Assembly: GCA_019359745.1 (NCBI GenBank)
Contig: JAHHGT010000005.1
Span: 124,001-188,000 of the forward strand
Reading direction: 5' to 3'
DNA length: 64,000 nt
Source of the DNA: Aphanothece saxicola GSE-SYN-MK-01-06B
GTDB taxonomy: Bacteria; Cyanobacteriota; Cyanobacteriia; PCC-6307; Cyanobiaceae
Of the stretch, positions 24,965 to 33,276 are shown in pieces. The notes under the pieces were generated by a model. The model worked only from the letters and a program-made list of their open reading frames with translations, did not search any database and was not told the origin of the DNA. Position numbers and translations under genes: made by a program. Each line of letters starts with the position of its first letter. Position 1 is the first letter of the stretch.

Positions 24965-25852
24965 TCAGAGAAAGTCCGGTCGCAGCGCCTGGCTGCGCGC
25001 CAGCGATTGCTGCAGGCCCGACCATTCCTCTGCCGCCACCATCGCTTCCAGGGAGGCCAGGGACTGGCGGTAATGATCCAGGGCCTCCAGCAGCGCCGCC
25101 CGGTTGGCGCACGCCATCAACATCCCCAGCTCCGGATTGCCGCCACCGACGCGGGTGGTGTCAGCAAAGCCACTGGAGGCCAGGGCCCGCACCAGCTCCG
25201 CCCCGGCAGCGGTCTCGCCGCCACCGGCAGCGGCCGCCTGCACCAGGGCCGCGCCCACCAGCACCGGCAGATGGGAGATGAGGGCCACAGCGCGGTCGTG
25301 GGCCTCGGCGTCGCAGCAGAGCCAGCGGGCCCCGAGCGCTTCCGCCAGCTCCCGCACGGCCTGCAGCGCCTCCGTATCGGTGCCGGCCTCCGGGGTCGCC
25401 ACCCAGGGCCTGCCGCGGAACAGTCCGGGCTCCCCGGCCTCCACCCCGGCCCGGGCGGTGCCCGCCATCGGATGGGAGGCCACGAAGCGGGTCGCACCAG
25501 GACCGCCACCGGCCGCCAGCAGCTCCCGCCAACGGCGCAGCACCGGCCCCTTCACCGAGCCCACATCGGTGATCACCGCCCCAACCGGCAGGGCCGCCAG
25601 CAGGGCGGGATCCGGATCCAGCAGGCGATCGAGGGGCAGGGCCAGCACCACCAGGCCGCAGCCCTCCAGCACGGCCGCATCGGTGCTCACCGCGCTGGCC
25701 AGTCCGCGCTCCCTGGCCCGCTCAGCGGTGGCCGGCCGGTGCACCAGGGCCCGCACCTGCGCCCCGGCCGCCATCAGGTCGAGGCCCAGGGAGCCCCCGA
25801 TCAGCCCCAGGCCCACCACGCCCACCGGTTCGCGCTGCCAGAGGGGTGTCAT
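24965..25852 (-). CDS. tyrA: Prephenate/arogenate dehydrogenase
   Basis: A 295-residue TyrA enzyme for tyrosine synthesis. The NAD(P)-binding start is VGVVGLGLIGGSLGLDLMAA. VITDVGSVKG and ASHPMAGTARAGVEAG are the conserved substrate-site blocks, the latter with the catalytic histidine. HDRAVALISHLPVLVGAALV is the dimer-domain signature. Cyanobacterial members generally use arogenate with NADP. No regulatory ACT domain is present. It is divergent from the DinG-like helicase gene with a 43-bp gap. Confidence 0.93.
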   Translation of the reverse strand: MTPLWQREPVGVVGLGLIGGSLGLDLMAAGAQVRALVHRPATAERARERGLASAVSTDAAVLEGCGLVVLALPLDRLLDPDPALLAALPVGAVITDVGSVKGPVLRRWRELLAAGGGPGATRFVASHPMAGTARAGVEAGEPGLFRGRPWVATPEAGTDTEALQAVRELAEALGARWLCCDAEAHDRAVALISHLPVLVGAALVQAAAAGGGETAAGAELVRALASSGFADTTRVGGGNPELGMLMACANRAALLEALDHYRQSLASLEAMVAAEEWSGLQQSLARSQALRPDFL

Positions 25853-25895
25853 CGTCGCTGCGGATCGGCTGGGGCCAGCTTCCTACGATCCAGCC

Positions 25896-27353
25896 ATGTT
25901 GGAAGCCCGCGCCCACCAGCACCTCAAGGCTCTCCTGCAGCGAGAGGGGGTGGAACGCTGGCCCCATCACCTCACCTTGAGCCGGCTGGTGGCTCGCAGC
26001 CTGCGCCGCGCCGACCACACCCTGGTGCGCCTGGCCCCCGGCACCGCCCCCAGCTGGTGGATCAGCTTGCTGGTGCCCCTGGCCCTGAGCGAAACGCCCC
26101 TGGCCCTGGTGGTGACACCGGCCCTGCGCCAGCGGTTGTTGCTGGTGGAATGGCCGCGCCTGCGCAGCGTCGGGCTGGAGCTGGCCTGCTGGGAAGGGCC
26201 CGGCGCACCGACCGGCACCCGGCTCTGGCTGCTCGACCACCGCGAGCTGGTGACGGCCTGGCGCAACGGCGCGCTGGGGGATCGGCAGCTGGTGATCCCC
26301 GAGGCCGAGTTGCTGGAGGTGGCCCTGCGCCAGGCCCTGGAGGTGGAGCTGGAGCCCCGGCACTGGGATCAGCTGCGCCGCGCCCAGCCCAGCGCCGAAG
26401 CCTGTCTGCTCAGCCTGCACGAACGGCTCAGCCGCCGGGTGCTGGCCCATCCCCGCTCCCCCCACCGGCTGGTGGCCCTGGCCGATGACGACGAAGCCCC
26501 CCTGCGCCACCTGCTGCGCCTGCTGGAACCCCTGCCGGAGCCATGGCCCCGCTGGCTGAGCGCCGGCGCCGGCTGGAGCAGCTGGGCCCGGGTGGAGCCG
26601 TCGTTGTTGCAGTGGAACCTGCTGCGCCAACCGCTCGAACCCCTGGGCGAACTGGCCGGCCTGCTGGTGGGACGGGGGGCGGTCCTGATCGGTGAGCTGG
26701 CCACCGGCCGGGCGGCGGAGGGCCAGCCCGCTGCCGCCGCCGCCCTGGGGCTGGAGCCGGCGGTGGTGCTGGATCTGGCCGATCCCCCCCTGTCCGACCC
26801 CCTGCCCCTGTTCGCCCCCCTGCGCCAGCCGTTGCCCAACAGCCCCCATTACGCCCAGCACCTGCTGGAGCAGGGCCGGCGGCTGGTGCTGGGCCAGAGC
26901 GGCCTGACCGTGGTGCTGATCGACGATTCGGCCCTGTGCCTGGGCCTGGCCAGCGGCCTGGCCGCCGAATTCGGCAGCCGGGTGTGCCACCAGAACACGT
27001 CACCGGAGAGCAACGGCGTGGTGTGCTGCAGCTGGAGCTGGTGGCTGGAGCACCAGCCGCGGCTGCCCCTGCCCTGCCAGGTGGTGGTGGGGCTGCTGCC
27101 GATCGCCAGCCTGGAGGATCCCCTCACCGCCGCCCGGGTCGGGGTGCTGCGCCAGCAGGGCCGCGACTGGTTCCGGGAACTGCTGCTGCCGGAGGCCCTC
27201 AACCGGCTGCAACGGGGTGTGGCCGGGCTGCGGCGCAGCGGCGGGCGGCTGGCGGTGCTGGATGGCCGCCTGCGGGGCCGCAGCTGGGGACGGCTGGTGT
27301 TCACCGCCCTCGAACCCTGGGTGGAGCTGTCCCGGCTGCGGCCCGACCCCTAG
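25896..27353 (+). CDS. DinG-like helicase C-terminal domain protein
   Basis: A 485-residue protein starting at ATG 25896 (MLEARAHQHLKALLQREGVE). The C-terminal third resembles the C-terminal helicase domain of DinG/XPD enzymes: VVLIDDSALCLGLASGLAAE, then PCQVVVGLLPIASLEDPLTA, then WFRELLLPEALNRLQRGVAG and RSGGRLAVLDGRL. In the N-terminal part I see no Walker A (GxGKT) and no DEAH box, so ATP hydrolysis is doubtful. Annotators often name such picocyanobacterial genes ATP-dependent DNA helicase; I would treat it as a degenerate relative. Confidence 0.75.
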   Translation: MLEARAHQHLKALLQREGVERWPHHLTLSRLVARSLRRADHTLVRLAPGTAPSWWISLLVPLALSETPLALVVTPALRQRLLLVEWPRLRSVGLELACWEGPGAPTGTRLWLLDHRELVTAWRNGALGDRQLVIPEAELLEVALRQALEVELEPRHWDQLRRAQPSAEACLLSLHERLSRRVLAHPRSPHRLVALADDDEAPLRHLLRLLEPLPEPWPRWLSAGAGWSSWARVEPSLLQWNLLRQPLEPLGELAGLLVGRGAVLIGELATGRAAEGQPAAAAALGLEPAVVLDLADPPLSDPLPLFAPLRQPLPNSPHYAQHLLEQGRRLVLGQSGLTVVLIDDSALCLGLASGLAAEFGSRVCHQNTSPESNGVVCCSWSWWLEHQPRLPLPCQVVVGLLPIASLEDPLTAARVGVLRQQGRDWFRELLLPEALNRLQRGVAGLRRSGGRLAVLDGRLRGRSWGRLVFTALEPWVELSRLRPDP

Positions 27354-27381
27354 CCTGCCTCCAGTTGCCGTCTGAGCCCTG

Positions 27382-27633
27382 ATGGGGGAAGCCAAACGCC
27401 GGGCCGAACAGGGACTGCCGCCCCGGGACAAGCCGCGTGTCAGCAAGCCCAAGGACGTCGACACCTCGCCCCGGATCGTCACCTGGCTGCCCCTGACCCG
27501 CAACCAGGCCTCCCGGTTCGTGGCGATCACCACCAAGGGCGCCTGGATCGGCATCGGCGGCCTGGCCCTGCTCTGGGTGACGGTGCGCTTCATCGGCCCG
27601 GCGGCCGGCTGGTGGACCCTGTCGGACGGCTGA
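27382..27633 (+). CDS. DUF2839 family membrane protein
   Basis: An 83-residue cyanobacterial DUF2839 protein. It starts MGEAKRRAEQGLPPRDK, a motif of this family, followed by a proline-rich linker and one or two hydrophobic stretches, FVAITTKGAWIGIGGLALLW and VTVRFIGPAAGWW. It is restricted to phototrophs as far as I know, with no assigned role. TAGCCT lies 30 bp upstream. Confidence 0.88.
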   Translation: MGEAKRRAEQGLPPRDKPRVSKPKDVDTSPRIVTWLPLTRNQASRFVAITTKGAWIGIGGLALLWVTVRFIGPAAGWWTLSDG

Positions 27634-27695
27634 GGGGCCGGGTGCCGGTCTCCACATATGAGCATTTGCACCTAGCAAGAATCGGAAGAAATCCT

Positions 27696-27701
27696 TATGA
27701 T
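27696..27701 (+). promoter_or_regulatory. Candidate -10 element upstream of the DUF1815 gene
   Basis: TATGAT lies 25 bases before the ATG at 27727, in a locally A/T-rich stretch. A -35 match 17 bases upstream (TAGCAA) is poor. Confidence 0.35.
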
Positions 27702-27726
27702 CTGCGGATCGTGATGGGCACCTTCC

Positions 27727-28092
27727 ATGTTTCTCCGGCTGGCCGAGCAATACCGCTCGGCCGTTGAGGATCTGATCCTGAGCCTCCAGGCCCTGGCCGT
27801 CTCTCTGAAGAAACAGGGCCATGTGGCCACCTGCTACACCTGCGGCGATGGCCGCGACGGCCATGGCGCCTCCTTCGTGGCCGACCTGGGTGATAACCAC
27901 ATGGTGCGCCTGCTGGTGTCCGATTTCGGCATCAGCTGGGTGGAATCCCGCAACGGCCAGGAGCTGGTGAAGCTGGAGGGCGCCGATGCCATCCAGGAAC
28001 TGCAGCGGGTGGTGCTGGTGCTGCAGCCCTCCACCGAAACCGTCGCGGCCCCAACGCGAACCAGCCCATCCGCCCTGCCGGCCCAGCCCTGA
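27727..28092 (+). CDS. DUF1815 family protein
   Basis: A 121-residue protein of the cyanobacterial DUF1815 family: MFLRLAEQYRSAVEDLILSL, QALAVSLKKQGHVATCYTCG, LGDNHMVRLLVSDFGISWVE, then LVKLEGADAIQELQ. The C-Y-T-C-G pair and the GDNHMVRLLVSD block are typical. The last 25 residues are Pro/Ser/Thr-rich and variable. Function is unknown; it is conserved in nearly all cyanobacteria. It converges on recA with a 30-bp gap. Confidence 0.9.
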   Translation: MFLRLAEQYRSAVEDLILSLQALAVSLKKQGHVATCYTCGDGRDGHGASFVADLGDNHMVRLLVSDFGISWVESRNGQELVKLEGADAIQELQRVVLVLQPSTETVAAPTRTSPSALPAQP

Positions 28093-28122
28093 GCCGGGCC
28101 CTTCACCTCCGCAGCCCGGTGA

Positions 28123-29328
28123 TCAGCCGGCGGCGGGTAGCTCCTCCAGCTCAGCGGTGTCTTCTCCAGCCTGGGGCTTGGCCGCCGCCAGCTTGGCCGC
28201 CGCCGCCAGCGGTTTCATCGAGTTGGCGGTGACTTCGGACCCTTCGGTGAGCTTCTTGCGGGTGAGCTGCTCGATCACCTCCTTCGGCCCGGGGTTCTGC
28301 TCCAGCCAGGTGATCGTGTTGTCGCGGCCCTGGCCGATGTTGTCGCCCTCGTAGCTGTACCAGGCGCCCTTGCGGGTGACCACACCGGTTTCCTCCGCCA
28401 GATCCAGCAGACAGCCCAGGGTGCTGATGCCGCGGCCGAAGAGGATGTCGAACTCGGCGATCCGGAAGGGGGGCGCCACCTTGTTCTTAGCCACCTTCAC
28501 CTTGGCCCGGATGCCGTACTCCTCGGTGCCGCGCTTGAGCGTCTGGATGCGGCGGATGTCGAGCCGCACCGAGGCATAGAACTTGAGGGCGTTACCACCG
28601 GTGGTGGTTTCCGGGTTGCCGTAGGTGACGCCGATCTTCTGGCGCAGCTGGTTGAGGAAGATCACCGTGCAGCCGGATTTGCCGATGTTGCCGGTGATCT
28701 TGCGCATGGCCTGGCTCATCAGCCGGGCCTGGCTGCCCACCGCCAAGTCGCCCATCTCCCCCTCGATCTCCGCCCGGGGCGTCAGGGCCGCCACCGAGTC
28801 GACGACAACGACGTCGACGGCGGCCGAGCGCACCAGCTGGTCGACGATCTCCAGGGCCATCTCGCCGGTGTCCGGCTGGGAGACCAGCAGGTTCTCGATG
28901 TCGACCCCCAGGGCAGCGGCATAGACCGGATCGAGGGCGTGCTCGGCATCGACGAAGGCCGCCACGCCGCCGCGCTTCTGGACCTCGGCGATGGCGTGGA
29001 GGGTGAGGGTGGTCTTGCCGGAGCTCTCCGGCCCGTAGACCTCCACCACCCGGCCCTTGGGATAGCCGCCCCCCAGGGCCAGATCGAGGGTGAGGGCCCC
29101 GGTGGGGACCGTTTCCACCCGCATGCGGGAGGCATCCCCCAGCCGCATGATCGACCCCTTGCCGAAGTTGCGCTCGATCTGGGTCAGCACCAGGCCCAGG
29201 GCCTTGTCGCGCTCAGCGGCGGCCTTGGGGTCGCCGCTGGGGGCAGCGGCGGAGACGTAGGAGGTGGATGTGGAGGGAGAGCCGGAGGAGGCAGCGGAGG
29301 CGGAGGTGGCCCTGGAATCGGCAGGCAT
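28123..29328 (-). CDS. recA: Recombinase RecA
   Basis: A 401-residue RecA for homologous recombination and SOS signalling. The first 40 residues are a Ser/Ala/Thr-rich extension ([20 protein letters not shown] onward), longer than in enterobacteria. The core follows: [15 protein letters not shown], Walker A G99-PESSGKT, the [20 protein letters not shown]alker B and L1 region, and the L2 loop [20 protein letters not shown]. The C-terminal tail is rich in Ala and Glu. The ATG at 29328 is preferred over a distant in-frame start at 29469, because the intergap holds a LexA-like box. Confidence 0.97.
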   Translation of the reverse strand: MPADSRATSASAASSGSPSTSTSYVSAAAPSGDPKAAAERDKALGLVLTQIERNFGKGSIMRLGDASRMRVETVPTGALTLDLALGGGYPKGRVVEVYGPESSGKTTLTLHAIAEVQKRGGVAAFVDAEHALDPVYAAALGVDIENLLVSQPDTGEMALEIVDQLVRSAAVDVVVVDSVAALTPRAEIEGEMGDLAVGSQARLMSQAMRKITGNIGKSGCTVIFLNQLRQKIGVTYGNPETTTGGNALKFYASVRLDIRRIQTLKRGTEEYGIRAKVKVAKNKVAPPFRIAEFDILFGRGISTLGCLLDLAEETGVVTRKGAWYSYEGDNIGQGRDNTITWLEQNPGPKEVIEQLTRKKLTEGSEVTANSMKPLAAAAKLAAAKPQAGEDTAELEELPAAG

Positions 29329-29474
29329 GGTGGGGGTGGGTGATGGAACGGGCCGCAGCAGGCTGGAGCCGTCGAAGCGGTGGGTGGAGGCGGAGATTGG
29401 GGGCCGGAACCGGGCGCCATCCTGTGGCCTCTGGACAACCAGTGCCACCCGGAGACTCCGGCGTATCAATCTGT

Positions 29475-29488
29475 AGTACGGGCGTACT
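29475..29488 (-). promoter_or_regulatory. LexA-type SOS box upstream of recA
   Basis: AGTAC-GGGC-GTACT is a perfect inverted repeat, 147 bp upstream of the recA start. It fits the published cyanobacterial LexA consensus RGTACNNNDGTWCB except for C at the D position. It lies just after the stop of the upstream HAD gene, where a recA promoter is expected. Confidence 0.7.
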
Positions 29489-29496
29489 CTAGCGGC

Positions 29497-30282
29497 TCAT
29501 GGCCATTGCGCCAGGGGGGCCTCGAAAGCGGCGGGCTCCAGACAGCGGATCCCCAGGGGTGCCAGCCCCTCGCCGTCCCCCGGGCCCAGGTACCCCCAGG
29601 CCACGAGATAACAGCGCACCGCCTCCAGCCCCGGCGTCCGCCGTACCAGCTCCAGGGTGGGACGGCGGTCCTCCACGAACCACAGGGGGCGCTCGCCCGG
29701 ATCCCGCTCCGCCACCAGCCGCCCCAGCACCGAGGGCTTGCTGCCCTGTTCGTGGCCGTAGAGCGCCAGGGGCGTGAGACCAGCGGCGGCCAGCAGCCGG
29801 GCGGCGAAGGCCCCGCCCTTGGTGGTGAGCACGGCCCAGTCGGCCCCCTCCGCCGCCAGGCGGCCCAGGCGCGCCTCGACGCCGGGGTAGAAGCGGTGCA
29901 GGGCCAGCCAGCCGTCCAGGTCGGTGGCGATCGCCTCCTGGCGCAGATCCTCGAGCGCCCGCTGCAGCTGTTCGGTGCTCCAGCCCCAGCGCTCCAGCGC
30001 CCGGGCCAGGAAGGTGTCGTAGTCGGCCACGGCGGCATCGAGATCCATCTCGGGTCGCCCCAGCTCGGCGGCCATCAGCACCATCTCCCAGCCCTTGTGG
30101 ATCAGGGGCCGCAGCCGGGCGAACCCCGGTGGCGCCTGCTCAGGCAGGTGCCAAGAGGCGCCCGCGCCAGCTCCCCCGGCCACCAGGGCCAGGGCCGCCC
30201 GGCGGGCCGACCACCAGTACTCGGCCATGCCGTCCACCAGCACGCCATCGAAATCGAACACCAGCAGAGGGCGTTCAGGCAC
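29497..30282 (-). CDS. HAD family hydrolase
   Basis: A 261-residue haloacid dehalogenase-type phosphatase. Motif I is LLVFDFDGVLVDG with the nucleophile and acid aspartates. A helical cap follows, then motif II VLTTKGGAF, motif III near the lysine of GSKPSVLGRLV, and motif IV LWFVEDRRPTLELV with E-D. The substrate is not evident. It lies upstream of recA on the same strand with a separate SOS-type site between them, and its start is 22 bp from tRNA-Gln. Confidence 0.87.
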   Translation of the reverse strand: MPERPLLVFDFDGVLVDGMAEYWWSARRAALALVAGGAGAGASWHLPEQAPPGFARLRPLIHKGWEMVLMAAELGRPEMDLDAAVADYDTFLARALERWGWSTEQLQRALEDLRQEAIATDLDGWLALHRFYPGVEARLGRLAAEGADWAVLTTKGGAFAARLLAAAGLTPLALYGHEQGSKPSVLGRLVAERDPGERPLWFVEDRRPTLELVRRTPGLEAVRCYLVAWGYLGPGDGEGLAPLGIRCLEPAAFEAPLAQWP

Positions 30283-30303
30283 CGGCGGGAAAGGGAGAAA
30301 AAA

Positions 30304-30375
30304 CTGGGCCGCTAGGATTCGAACCTAGGAATGTCGGGACCAAAACCCGATGCCTTACCGCTTGGCGACGGCCCA
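30304..30375 (-). tRNA. trnQ: tRNA-Gln (UUG)
   Basis: On the minus strand, 72 nt begin TGGGCCGTCGCCAAGCGG. The anticodon stem-loop is TCGGG-TTTTGGT-CCCGA with anticodon TTG. The T arm is CCTAG-GTTCGAAT-CTAGG, and the acceptor ends CGGCCCA with discriminator G. No CCA is encoded. Six T residues follow at once, which may end transcription. Confidence 0.96.
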
Positions 30376-30487
30376 ATCAACCCATGGGATGGGAAAAGAC
30401 GTCGGTCCGTAACCGGCGCCTTGCTAGTTACCCACAGCGGCTGGTCCTTCGTCAACTCGCCCGCGGCCACCCTGGCGGCAGGCCCCC

Positions 30488-32188
30488 TCAGGCGGGAAAG
30501 ACGCGCAGCCGCTGCTGGCGGCCGCGGCCGAAGACCGCACTGCGCAAGCGGTAGTGGTGCACCAGCTCGGCCTGCAGGGCCCGCACCGCTTCGTTGCGGG
30601 GCAACAGCTCCACCGGCCGGCCCTGGGGCAGCACCACCTGCTCCACCGCCAGCCGGCATTCCTCCAGGGCCGCATGGGCGTCATCGGGGCGGGCCGCGCC
30701 GACCCCGACCGGCTCTTCGTCATCCCCATCGCCACCTCCCCCCTGGCGGCGCTCCAGCAGGCGCTCCATGGCCCGCTGCAGCTGGTGGGGCGTGTCCGAC
30801 TTGATCACCAGGATCGGCAGGCCCAGGTCGCGGGCCTGGCGGCGCAGCTCCGGATCACGGCCCAGCTGGCCGCGCACGCTCAGCACCGCATCGGCCTGCT
30901 CCGGCTCCTCCACCACCTCCACCGGCAACTGGCGGCGCCGCACCGCCTCCTCCAGCTGCTGGGGCGCCACTCCCACCCCATAGATCCGCAGGGCCGGAAC
31001 TGCCGGGGTGGCCCTGGCCGCCGCTGGCCGGGGCGCTGCCGGATCGGGCAGGGGCACCACCGCCAGAGGAGCGGGACCGGGGCGCCGGGGGGCCACGGCG
31101 GTGGCCCAGGCCGGCGGCGGTGCCGGGCGGACGGGGCCGTCATCACGCAGCACAAGGCGGCCGTCGCTGCCCAGCTCCCGCGCCTGGGGGTGGGTGGGCT
31201 GGCCCCGCAGCAGCAGATCCACGGTGCCGGCCACATCGCGATGCACGAGCCAGCGGTGGCGGCTGTGCATCTCCACCGCCAGGGGGAAGGTGGGCTCGGC
31301 GGCCCGTTCCAGCACGGTCTTCTGGGTGCGGCGGCGGCGGGCCTCTTCATCCCCCAGGGTCACCGACTGGATCCCACCCACCAGATCACTGAGGGTGGGG
31401 TTACGGATCAGGTTGGCCAGTTCGTTGCCGTGGGCCGTGGCCACCAGCATCACGCCCCGTTCGGCGATGGTGCGGGCCGCCTGGGCCTCCAGTTCGGTGC
31501 CGATCTCATCGATCACGATGACCTCGGGCATGTGGTTCTCCACCGCCTCGATCATCACCTGGTGCTGCAGCTCCGGCCGTGCCACCTGCATCCGCCGGGC
31601 CCTTCCGATGGCGGGGTGGGGGATGTCGCCGTCGCCGGCGATCTCGTTGCTGGTGTCGATCACCACCACCCGGCGCTGCAGGTCGTCGGCGAGCACCCGG
31701 GCGATCTCCCGCAGGGCCGTGGTCTTGCCCACCCCCGGGCGGCCCATCAGCAGCAGCGACTGCCCGGTGTCCAGCAGGTCACGCACCATCGCCACGGTGC
31801 CGAACACCGCCCGACCCACCCGACAGGTGAGCCCCACCACGTCGCCGGTGCGGTTGCGGATGGCGCTGATGCGGTGCAGGGTGCGCTCGATGCCGGCCCG
31901 GTTGTCGCCACCGAAGGGACCCAGGCGTTGCAGCACCGCCGCCAGGTCGGAACGCTCGATGGCGTCGCCCCCCAGGGCCAGCACGCGGCCGGGGTAGCGG
32001 GCCTCCGGCACCCGGCCCAGGTCGAGCACCACCTCCAGCAACCCCTCCCGTTGCTCCGGCCCCGCCAGGGCCCGCTGCACCACCGGCGGCAGCACGGCCA
32101 GCAGACGGTCCAGGTCGTCGGTGACCCGCTGGGGGGAGAGGGACGGGTGGGGCGAAGGCTCCAGGGGGCGCCGGGGGGAGCTGCCCAT
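30488..32188 (-). CDS. Ycf45-like AAA+ ATPase with R3H domain
   Basis: A 566-residue protein homologous to chloroplast Ycf45. The ATPase core has Walker A GRPGVGKTTALREIARVL and Walker B EVIVIDEIGTELEAQAARTI, with VVVIDTSNEIAGDGDIPHPA before it. The segment MLVATAHGNELANLIRNPTL is strongly conserved in this family. A Pro/Ala-rich linker follows, then a C-terminal region with RPVELLPRNEAVRALQAELV and a terminal R3H-type single-stranded nucleic-acid-binding segment. The core resembles stage III sporulation AA/type IV pilus-like ATPases. The role in cyanobacteria is unclear. Confidence 0.9.
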   Translation of the reverse strand: MGSSPRRPLEPSPHPSLSPQRVTDDLDRLLAVLPPVVQRALAGPEQREGLLEVVLDLGRVPEARYPGRVLALGGDAIERSDLAAVLQRLGPFGGDNRAGIERTLHRISAIRNRTGDVVGLTCRVGRAVFGTVAMVRDLLDTGQSLLLMGRPGVGKTTALREIARVLADDLQRRVVVIDTSNEIAGDGDIPHPAIGRARRMQVARPELQHQVMIEAVENHMPEVIVIDEIGTELEAQAARTIAERGVMLVATAHGNELANLIRNPTLSDLVGGIQSVTLGDEEARRRRTQKTVLERAAEPTFPLAVEMHSRHRWLVHRDVAGTVDLLLRGQPTHPQARELGSDGRLVLRDDGPVRPAPPPAWATAVAPRRPGPAPLAVVPLPDPAAPRPAAARATPAVPALRIYGVGVAPQQLEEAVRRRQLPVEVVEEPEQADAVLSVRGQLGRDPELRRQARDLGLPILVIKSDTPHQLQRAMERLLERRQGGGGDGDDEEPVGVGAARPDDAHAALEECRLAVEQVVLPQGRPVELLPRNEAVRALQAELVHHYRLRSAVFGRGRQQRLRVFPA

Positions 32189-32203
32189 CGTTCTAGCCAG
32201 GCC

Positions 32204-33265
32204 TCAGGGGCCGGCGACATCGCGGGTCAGCCAGGGATCCACCAGCGCCGCGGCGATTTCCAGGGCCCGGGGCCAGAGCCGGGGCAGGTCCAGCAGCCGC
32301 CGTCCCTCCGCCTGGGCCTCCTGCAGCAGCGGCTGCAGCTGCCGGCGGGCCACTCCGCCGAAGGCCACCCCGACCGCCCGCGGCCCGGCGCCGGAGCGCC
32401 CCAGCACCGCCAGGGTGTGGGCGTTGGTGCCCCCGGCCAGCTGCAGCGGGCCCGGCGGCGCCAGCGGCGCCAGCCGCTCCAGCAGCCCTACCGCCGCATG
32501 GGCCGTGCCGGCCCCCACATCGCCGCTCATCGGCCGCCCATCCAGCTGCCAGAGGGGGCGGAAACCGGCCCCGCGCAGGAGGCGGAACCGCTGCCACAGC
32601 TCCGCCGCCAGCCCTTCGGCCGTGCCCCCCCCCTCCAGACCGGCGCTGACCGCCACCCGGCGCAGGGCCACGCCGCTGGCGGTCAGCTGCAGCACCCGTT
32701 CGGCGAAGGCCTCCAGGCGTCCGGGCCGGGTGTGCAACTCCACCGCGTCCGGGGCCAGTTGCGCCAGCAGGGCCCCCACCGCGGCCGGCTCCAGCACCTG
32801 GCTGCGCTCTTCGATCAGCCCCAGGGGGCAGGCGGGCAGGCAGCGGCCGCAGCCGTAGCAGCGCTGTTCCACCACCCCCCGCCCGTCGATGGCCAGGGCG
32901 GGGCAGACCCGCTCGCAGGGCCTCGGGCAGGACGGCGGACAACGCTGCGGATCGAACCAGGCCTTGCGGAAATGGGGGTCGAGGCCATCGCTGAAGCTGA
33001 CCATCAGCCAGGGGCGCGCCGCGCCGTGGGACTCCGCCCAGGCCAGGCCGCGCCGGGTGGCCGCCACCACGGCCGGATCGGCCGCCACATCGATGCAGTG
33101 CACGCCGGCCAGGGCATGAATGCCGGCCAGATCCTCGATGGCGGCCAGGTCCTGGTTGCTGGCCCCGCCGATCAGCTTCACCCAGCAACCGCGGGCCAGG
33201 GCCTGCTCCGGGTCCCGGGCCATGGCCGCCATGGGGTGCGCAACGGGGTGGGCCGATCCTGCCAC
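32204..33265 (-). CDS. ldpA: LdpA-like iron-sulfur circadian input protein
   Basis: A 353-residue LdpA homologue. LdpA in Synechococcus elongatus reports cellular redox state to the KaiABC clock. The start contains WVKLIGGASNQDLAAIEDLA, then a cysteine-rich ferredoxin-like core CPPSCPRPCERVCP and CYGCGRCLPACPLG, enough for two 4Fe-4S clusters. The C-terminal domain (AVELHTRPGRLEAFAERV; GGTNAHTLAVLG) is the LdpA C-terminal fold. Start GTG 33265 is used; ATG 33232 is also possible and would keep all domains. It sits 11 bp downstream of the antiporter gene, probably in one operon. Confidence 0.9.
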   Translation of the reverse strand: MAGSAHPVAHPMAAMARDPEQALARGCWVKLIGGASNQDLAAIEDLAGIHALAGVHCIDVAADPAVVAATRRGLAWAESHGAARPWLMVSFSDGLDPHFRKAWFDPQRCPPSCPRPCERVCPALAIDGRGVVEQRCYGCGRCLPACPLGLIEERSQVLEPAAVGALLAQLAPDAVELHTRPGRLEAFAERVLQLTASGVALRRVAVSAGLEGGGTAEGLAAELWQRFRLLRGAGFRPLWQLDGRPMSGDVGAGTAHAAVGLLERLAPLAPPGPLQLAGGTNAHTLAVLGRSGAGPRAVGVAFGGVARRQLQPLLQEAQAEGRRLLDLPRLWPRALEIAAALVDPWLTRDVAGP

Positions 33266-33276
33266 CAGGTGGGGGC

